The position numbers and the translations under genes were made by a program. A stretch of DNA of 64,000 nucleotides from the NCBI GenBank assembly GCA_033675265.1, contig JAUJYZ010001097.1:154501-218500 (forward strand), given 5' to 3'. The notes under the pieces are model-generated. The model did no database searches and was not told the origin of the DNA. It worked only from the letters and a program-made list of their open reading frames with translations. Shown here one piece after another: positions 57,060 to 64,000 of this stretch. Within the stretch, counting starts at the first letter, position 1; each line of letters opens with the position of its first letter. The stretch is from Actinostola sp. cb2023 (Eukaryota > Cnidaria > Anthozoa > Actiniaria > Actinostolidae).

Positions 57060-58890
57060 TATGAGCAAGCAATCGCTCTGATTGGTTCGCTACTACTAGG
57101 CTATCAGCTCTTATAACCCATCGATAAATATTCGCGCGCGCCCATTGGTCAAAACGGGTCACGTGGTACGATTTCACTGGACGGATGTCAGGTAATATAG
57201 TCCCAGTTTTGAGATGATATCCCCCAGTTTGGAGAAAAATGAAATTATCTGAACTTTTTTAAGACTGTAATAATGTATTTTTAATAGGTAAATTAGCTTG
57301 TACAACATACATGTGGTTTACTTGCTCCTTTTGGGGGATTTCAACGTCGATACGACAGGTATTTAAGGTATTTTTATAATTTTTCGATCCTTGAACTACG
57401 AACGAACGTCAACTTGAATCGGCGCCCAAAAAGTCACTCAAATAAAACCCAAAATATCAAGAAAACCACTCAAAAAGCTTCAAAAACTATCAATCTTTTA
57501 TTTTCGAATACGTTTAATTTCACATGAAAATATCTCAAACGGAACGGATATTTGAACTCGATCGGAACTTGTTTTCTTCATCCGTCATTTTGTTTCGGCT
57601 TCCGTTCACTGACATTGAAGTCGACGTAGAAAATTTATCGAAGGGTTATAAAATAAATAAACCCCTTTCTGGCTTACAGGTATATCGGCTGTTCATTTTT
57701 CAGACCATCTCTCAGCTGCGTACATTATCAGCCGATATACCAGCCGCCAGTACCGTGAGTAGAGAAATCTGTCAAAATGGCCGAACAATTTTCTAAATTT
57801 ACGAGCGAAGATTTCCTTTTCTTCTCGACAGATTCTCAATAAAAGTAGATCCAATAAATTACAAACTGAGTACATATAAAACTAAACTGATGTTTTGTGG
57901 CAATGAAAATTGCTTTTTACATGGTTTTCGGGATTTGTTGACTGATATTTTTACAAAGAAATAACAAACAAATTGAAAACTCACCATTCACGCGAAACAA
58001 ATATCATTCCGATGCCGGATTATACAACTGTAGGATGTGTACCAAATGATGAGAAAAAGAACCAGATATGTCTAGAACTGCCTGGCAATAGTAAAACTAT
58101 GAATATCCACGTTGAAAGTCATTTAGCAGGCGAAAACCAAACTCCAACGGCCTCGAATGCCGTGAAGTAAACTCGTCAAAACAACCTCGTTCAGTGGTTT
58201 CCTCAACATTGTCCAAGATTTCAAGAATTTCGGCTTTGAACTTGTATTTCTCAATCCTTTAGCATGTTTTCGAAGTCTTGTGGTGTGATTCAGACGACAT
58301 TTTTGGAAGATAAAGTAACACAGAAGCTTTTAAAACTTGGATTTCATCGATCAAGAAACGTTTGGTAAACACATGATCGCCTGGTTGTGTTGTACGTTGT
58401 ACGCATGGCGGAAATGTTTAGAACGAAAAGCGGAAATAAAAATTACTTTTACCGAAAACATATTCACAATCCAGTGGTTGTCTATATAATAAAACATTTA
58501 TTCCACTCAATCTCGTCGTACATGGCTGATAGCCGCTCATGTACGACTCGATTTCGTGGAATAATTGTTAAATATGTTGCCGTCGTTTCTTGTAGCGTTT
58601 TTATTTTCTTTAATACCTTTCGGGATAGTAAAATTCACTGTCACTGTGATATGACATTGAGTGAATAAAATGCAGACTGAGAAAACAACCGCCTAGTGAA
58701 TTTTGTTGTTGCTTTTTGCTGTTTTGTTATTGTTACTAGCTATGAGCGTTTGTTGTTGTGGGTTTTTTTTGTGAGCAGTCCGGTTTTCGCGTTCCGGTTT
58801 TCGGGGTCCGGATGGGAAAATAAGGGCCCCTCTCGAGCCCCTCTCGAGCCAATCAGAGCGCGCGATTTCTAATGAAACCGGACCTGAAAA
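57060..58890. other. no confirmed gene; two small unrecognised frames
   Basis: Plus-strand frames at 57524-57796 and 57973-58170 lack known motifs. A GTATATCGGCTG / CAGCCGATATAC pair brackets 57680-57745. A hairpin with TCGTCGTACATGGC / GCTCATGTACGACTCG-type arms lies at 58500-58560. Confidence 0.4.
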
Positions 58891-58895
58891 AAATA

Positions 58896-59037
58896 TATAA
58901 TCGGGCAATTTTGGTTCGATTCGGCGAAATATCAGGGCGAGTTAGGTCGAGCCATGGCACGTCTCGCCAAAATACCCATGACAAGACCTAACGAGTCCTG
59001 ATATTTCGCAGAATCGAACCAAAATTGCCCGATTATT
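58896..59037. mobile_element. 142-bp foldback
   Basis: TAATCGGGCAATTTTGGTTC and its complement, continuing through GCGAAATATCAGG. Confidence 0.85.
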
Positions 59038-59931
59038 TATTTATCATTCCACTCTTTTCGCCGAAATGAAAGAATATCACTAAAAACATCGAGGACGATC
59101 TTTTCAAAATACAAACTTATTAGCATATTGTCGGCACGCGTCCGTGAGTTTGAGAAGTGGCGGGAAAAATTCAATCGTTCGCAGTTTTGTTCAAAACGTT
59201 TATTTATCTTTTGAATGAAACATATTTTCCCTTAAGATGACCAGAAGTAATATAAAAATACAATGGTTTCTTATTTAGAACCACATTTTAACCAACTGTC
59301 CGTGATATATAATATCAGGACAGTAGAGTGTCTTGTCCGTAGTAAGATCAGGCTAAAAATGATGATGATTTACTAGTAAAACATTGTTGTGGTCGAACCT
59401 TGCATAAGCGACCACCCTTGTTATCAGACCAGGCAGGGAGGTGGTCGTTTAGAAAGTTGTAAATAAAGTGTTTGTTTGATAAGTAGCTGCGATGCATTTT
59501 TTTAATTTTAATTTAAAAACACTACCAGAAATATATCAATCCTTTTTACTTTGTTTCTCAGACAATATTTATCCTTCCTTTTTTCCGCCCATCCTTCCTT
59601 CCATCCTTTCTTTCTTTCTATTTTGTTTATGTATTTGTTGAGCAGTAAACGTACATAAATTTGAATTTTGGCAGGTTATTTTCTTTTGACGCGGAAGGAA
59701 CGGCCAATACACAGGGAGCCCATCTGGTGCTCCTTGGGTTGCGTGCATTCAGGCGGCGTTACAGCTGATCAAACGGGATTTGCTATCGGCTGTAACGCAG
59801 ACAAGAAACAATGACTATAACATAACCAGTGCTATTTTAATCAAATATAAAGATTACAATACCATACGTCATTATAGAGTACCGAAGTGATGACGTCATA
59901 AAAATAAAATGTTCGCTTTATTAACTTTCGA

Positions 59932-60180
59932 TCCCTGATTTCAAAAGAACATCAATAAAGAAGCTCACATGCCAAATTTGAGAGCAATCAGTTAAATAGC
60001 GGCTGAGATATGGCCAGTTGAATATATAATTTCCCCACACAAATCACTGTAATTTCGGCCTGGAAATTATATATTCAACTGGCTATATCTCAGCCGCTAT
60101 TTAAGCGATTGCTCTCAAATTTGGCATGTAAGCTTCTTTATTGACTTCTTTCGAAATCGGCGATCGAAAGTTGATAAAGC
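59932..60180. mobile_element. foldback MITE (duplicate of 18600-18860)
   Basis: Same arms as the partner copy; carried along by the segmental duplication. Confidence 0.85.
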
Positions 60181-60682
60181 GAAAATTATTGTTTTCGTGA
60201 CGTCACACTTCCATATGAGTGGGAAAGATGGTATCGTGCCGTGAAGAGATTGATTGATGATAACATCTGCACGCTTTTTGATTGGTACCCGTAGGTTTCC
60301 CACTCACACGACAACGACTCTATTACTACAGGTACGGTTAAGATACTGTCTTGTTTTATAATACTGAGCAACTTAGTCTACATATAGACTTATGTCTTGT
60401 TTTCACTAGCGACACAAGCCAAGCAACAAGAGGCGATTTACTCGGTGGGATGCATGTGGCACGCCGAGTTGAAAAATGGGCTTTCTTTTTCAACCTCGTC
60501 CCCGTCCCTCTCTTCTCACTATTTTGAAAATAGCGAGAAGAGAAGACCCTGGAGACGAGGTTGTTTCTTTTTCTTAGTTTCTTATGGCCACAAATCGCCA
60601 ACTGGGTGAGTACCAAGACGCATGCGCTCTGTGCCGCTGAGGAAACCGAAGGCTCATTGAGTGATGTGAAAACAGACCTAAG

Positions 60683-62871
60683 TCAGCAAACGACGAAGTA
60701 AAGAATTATGGGTAACCATACTATGGCTCTAATGGTGCTTGCTTGGTAGTGACACAGGGTGACCAACAAAACTAAGTCAACAAACGACGAAGTAAAGAAT
60801 TATGGGTAACCACACTATGGCTCTAATGGTGCTTGCTTGGTAGTGACACAGGGTGACCAACAAAACTAAGTCAACAAACGACGAAGTAAAGAATTATGGG
60901 TAACCACACTATGGCTCTAATGGTGCTTGCTTGGTAGTGACACAGGGTGACCAACAAAACTAAGTCAGCAAACGATGAAGTAAAGAATTATGGGTAACCA
61001 TACTATGGCTCTAATGTCTAATGGTGCTTGCTTGGTAGTGACACAGGGTGACCAACAAAACTAAGTCAACAAACGACGAAGTAAAGAATTATGGGTAACC
61101 ATACTATGGCTCTAATGATGCTTGCTTGGTAGTGACACAGGGTGACCAACAAAACTAAGTCAGCAAACGATGAAGTAAAGAATTATGGGTAACCATACTA
61201 TGGCTCTAATGGTGCTTGCTTGGTAGTGACACAGGGTGACCAACAAAACTAAGTTAGCAAACGGCGAAGTAATGAATTATGGGTAACCATACTATGGCTC
61301 TAATGGTGCTTGCTTGGTAGTGACACAGGGTGACCAACAAAACTAAGTCAACAAACGACGAAGTAAAGAATTATGGGTAACCACACTATGGCTCTAATGG
61401 TGCTTGCTTGGTAGTGACACAGGGTGACCAACAAAACTAAGTCAGCAAACGATGAAGTAAAGAATTATGGGTAACCATACTATGGCTCTAATGTCTAATG
61501 GTGCTTGCTTGGTAGTGACACAGGGTGACCAACAAAACTAAGTCAACAAACGACGAAGTAAAGAATTATGGGTAACCATACTATGGCTCTAATGATGCTT
61601 GCTTGGTAGTGACACAGGGTGACCAACAAAACTAAGTCAGCAAACGATGAAGTAAAGAATTATGGGTAACCATACTATGGCTCTAATGGTGCTTGCTTGG
61701 TAGTGACACAGGGTGACCAACAAAACTAAGTCAGCAAACGATGAAGTAAAGAATTATGGGTAACCATACTATGGCTCTAATGTCTAATGGTGCTTGCTTG
61801 GTAGTGACACAGGGTGACCAACAAAACTAAGTCAACAAACGACGAAGTAAAGAATTATGGGTAACCATACTATGGCTCTAATGATGCTTGCTTGGTAGTG
61901 ACACAGGGTGACCAACAAAACTAAGTCAGCAAACGATGAAGTAAAGAATTATGGGTAACCATACTATGGCTCTAATGGTGCTTGCTTGGTAGTGACACAG
62001 GGTGACCAACAAAACTAAGTTAGCAAACGGCGAAGTAATGAATTATGGGTAACCATACTATGGCTCTAATGGTGCTTGCTTGGTAGTGACACAGGGTGAC
62101 CAACAAAACTAAGTCAACAAACGACGAAGTAAAGAATTATGGGTAACCATACTATGGCTCTAATGGTGCTTGCTTGGTAGTGACACAGGGTGACCAACAA
62201 AACTAAGTCAACAAACGACGAAGTAAAGAATTATGGGTAACCATACTATGGCTCTAATGGTGCTTGCTTGGTAGTGACACAGGGTGACCAACAAAACTAA
62301 GTCAGCAAACGACGAAGTAAAGAATTATGGGTAACCATACTATGGCTCTAATGGTGCTTGCTTGGTAGTGACACAGGGTGACCAACAAAACTAAGTCAGC
62401 AAACGATGAAGTAAAGAATTATGGGTAACCACACTATGGCTCTAATGGTGCTTGCTTGGTAGTGACACAGGGTGACCAACAAAACTAAGTCAACAAACGA
62501 CGAAGTAAAGAATTATGGGTAACCACACTATGGCTCTAATGGTGCTTGCTTGGTAGTGACACAGGGTGACCAACAAAACTAAGTCAGCAAACGATGAAGT
62601 AAAGAATTATGGGTAACCATACTATGGCTCTAATGGTGCTTGCTTGGTAGTGACACAGGGTGACCAACAAAACTAAGTCAACAAACGACGAAGTAAAGAA
62701 TTATGGGTAACCATACTATGGCTCTAATGGTGCTTGCTTGGTAGTGACACAGGGTGACCAACAAAACTAAGTCAGCAAACGATGAAGTAAAGAATTATGG
62801 GTAACCATACTATGGCTCTAATGGTGCTTGCTTGGTAGTGACACAGGGTGACCAATAAAACTAAGTCAACA
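60683..62871. repeat. 94-bp satellite, about 23 units
   Basis: Same unit as at 19952-22306. Units with a duplicated TCTAATG (near 61012, 61490 and 61785) followed by units with AATGATGCTTGC recur, showing block duplication inside this array that is independent of the other array. Confidence 0.97.
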
Positions 62872-63317
62872 AACGGCGAAGTATTCCAACACTTCAGTGT
62901 TACTGTACATATAACGCCAGTGATGATATGGCCATGAGAACAGTGACCACAACGAGGGACTGGGGACCTGTACAACCAAATAACATTACGACGTTACGTT
63001 ACTGTATGTATATAAGAGTCCCGCGCCGTTAAATGACCACAGGAGAGAAGTGAACGACACAGTAGCAGGGGAAGGGCCATAGGGGGGAAGGGATCCCACC
63101 TCCTTTCGTTAAATTCGGAAATAACTAATATTTTGATAGTAAATTAAATAAGTCAAAACATAAACCTGTCCCTCCCCTCCCTCGTTTCTTGGGTGTTCAT
63201 CTCATCAAGACAGGACACCTCCCTAATATAATTGTGAAGGAGATGAGATAGCAGAGAGGAAGTGAGAAGGAGAAGGATGGAAAGAAAACCAAGGAAAATC
63301 AGAAGAAATTAAAGTCG

Positions 63318-63589
63318 CTACTTTTTCGCGCGTCTCTCATTCTCGCCTGACTTCCCTCGCGTCTTTTCGTCTCGCCTCATTCTCTCGCGGCCCGACCAAC
63401 AGGGGCTGTTTTGCAGTTTTTTACTACTTTTCTTACCGTAAAATCGCGTAGCCCCAGCGGTTGTGCCTTTCGTTGTCCAAGTGATTTTGAATCCCTTCTT
63501 GGTGACATACGCATCCGAGACGAAACGAACTCGCACTGTTTTCTCTGAGGTAGAGATTGACTGTGGTTTGGTCGATCCACAGTAACGCT
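63318..63589 (-). CDS. copy C last CUB exon (gene continues beyond the window)
   Basis: 63437-63589 is the 153-bp counterpart of copy A exon 7, encoding RYCGSTKPQ and FVSDAYVTKKGFKITW with identical acceptor and donor. Three 106-bp repeat units follow upstream (63561-63880). Reading on past the donor gives a longer basic tail to 63318, because the stop used in copy A is TCA here. The remaining exons must lie to the right of 64000. Confidence 0.82.
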
Positions 63590-64000
63590 CTATAACGAAA
63601 CACAGACCACAATGAACAAATGTGTACTGTGCCCTCCCCAGGGGATGGTACTTGGGGTTTAAAGTGACTGTGGTTTGGTCGAGCCACAGTAACGCTCTAT
63701 AACGAAACCAGACCACAATGAACAAATGTGTACTGTGCCCACCCCCAGGGGGTGGTACTTGGGGTTTAAAGTGACTGTGGTTTGGTCGAGCCACAGTATA
63801 CGCTCTTTGACGAAACATAGACCACAATGAACAAATGTGTACGACTGTCTCCTCCCCAGGGAGTGGTACTTGGGGCTTAAAGTGACGGTGATGTCAGTGC
63901 TAAGGATTTTTGTGGCCGAGTTTGAAATGCATTGCCCTTGAAATACGTGACGTCACTGCTTCAAGAATTTACAACAGCGTGCATTCGATCCCCACCCCCT

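Larger units (their letters stand above)
59620..64000. repeat. segmental duplication, right member
   Basis: Same content and order as 18290-23425, with an unoccupied TTAA at 60338-60341 and a private stretch at 60475-60590 that contains a CTTCTCACTATTTTGAAAAT hairpin. Confidence 0.93.

Overview
This is repeat-rich animal (metazoan) nuclear DNA, not microbial. Coding sequence lies in short exons with GT/AG borders and matching intron phases. The protein domains (secreted M28 metallopeptidase, CUB) are eukaryotic, and the transposon mix (DIRS, Penelope, Crypton-like, piggyBac- and mariner-like MITEs, foldback elements) is typical of marine invertebrates. The species cannot be named from the sequence.

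The backbone is a tandem array of paralogous genes, all on the minus strand, encoding an M28 zinc aminopeptidase/carboxypeptidase-type domain followed by a CUB domain. Copy A (22.77-34.72 kb) is the complete-looking copy: five M28 exons and two CUB exons whose splice phases agree across every junction (0,1,2,1,1,1). Copy B (2.50-11.12 kb) has the same five M28 exons but looks defective. The bridging metal-ligand Asp is Ala, the last M28 exon has lost its acceptor AG, and the CUB exons were removed by a deletion. Copy C enters from the right edge: only its last CUB exon (63.4 kb) is inside the window. The flanks are duplicated too: 18.29-23.43 kb is nearly identical to 59.62-64.00 kb, and a 94-104 bp satellite follows the 3' end of each copy (1.5-1.85, 19.95-22.3, 60.68-62.87 kb). 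A signal-peptide exon was not found for any copy.

The introns are crowded. Intron 3 in A and B is filled by a 37-bp minisatellite (about 22 units in A, about 105 in B) in which every unit is a copy of the exon-3/intron-3 donor site. The CUB intron carries a 106-bp repeat that copies the next acceptor and exon start. Two other tandem arrays, 66 bp in B and 76 bp in A, are made of hairpin units present once in the other copy. Comparing paralogs gives empty sites for several insertions (TA, TTAA and 9-bp target duplications).

The region 38.4-55 kb is a nest of mobile DNA. A 4.7-kb DIRS-type retrotransposon (gag, RT, RNase H, tyrosine recombinase; frameshifted) has inserted into one copy of an unrecognised repeat family that encodes a single-pass membrane protein with Asn/Ser/Lys-rich repeats. 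That family occurs as three long copies and one decayed copy, and is surrounded by hairpins with a constant outer stem and variable tips. At 56.1-57.1 kb lies a frameshifted Crypton/KIAA1958-like recombinase pseudogene. The long plus-strand open frames at 4.9-9.8 kb and 27.0-28.0 kb are translations of the 37-bp minisatellite and are not genes.
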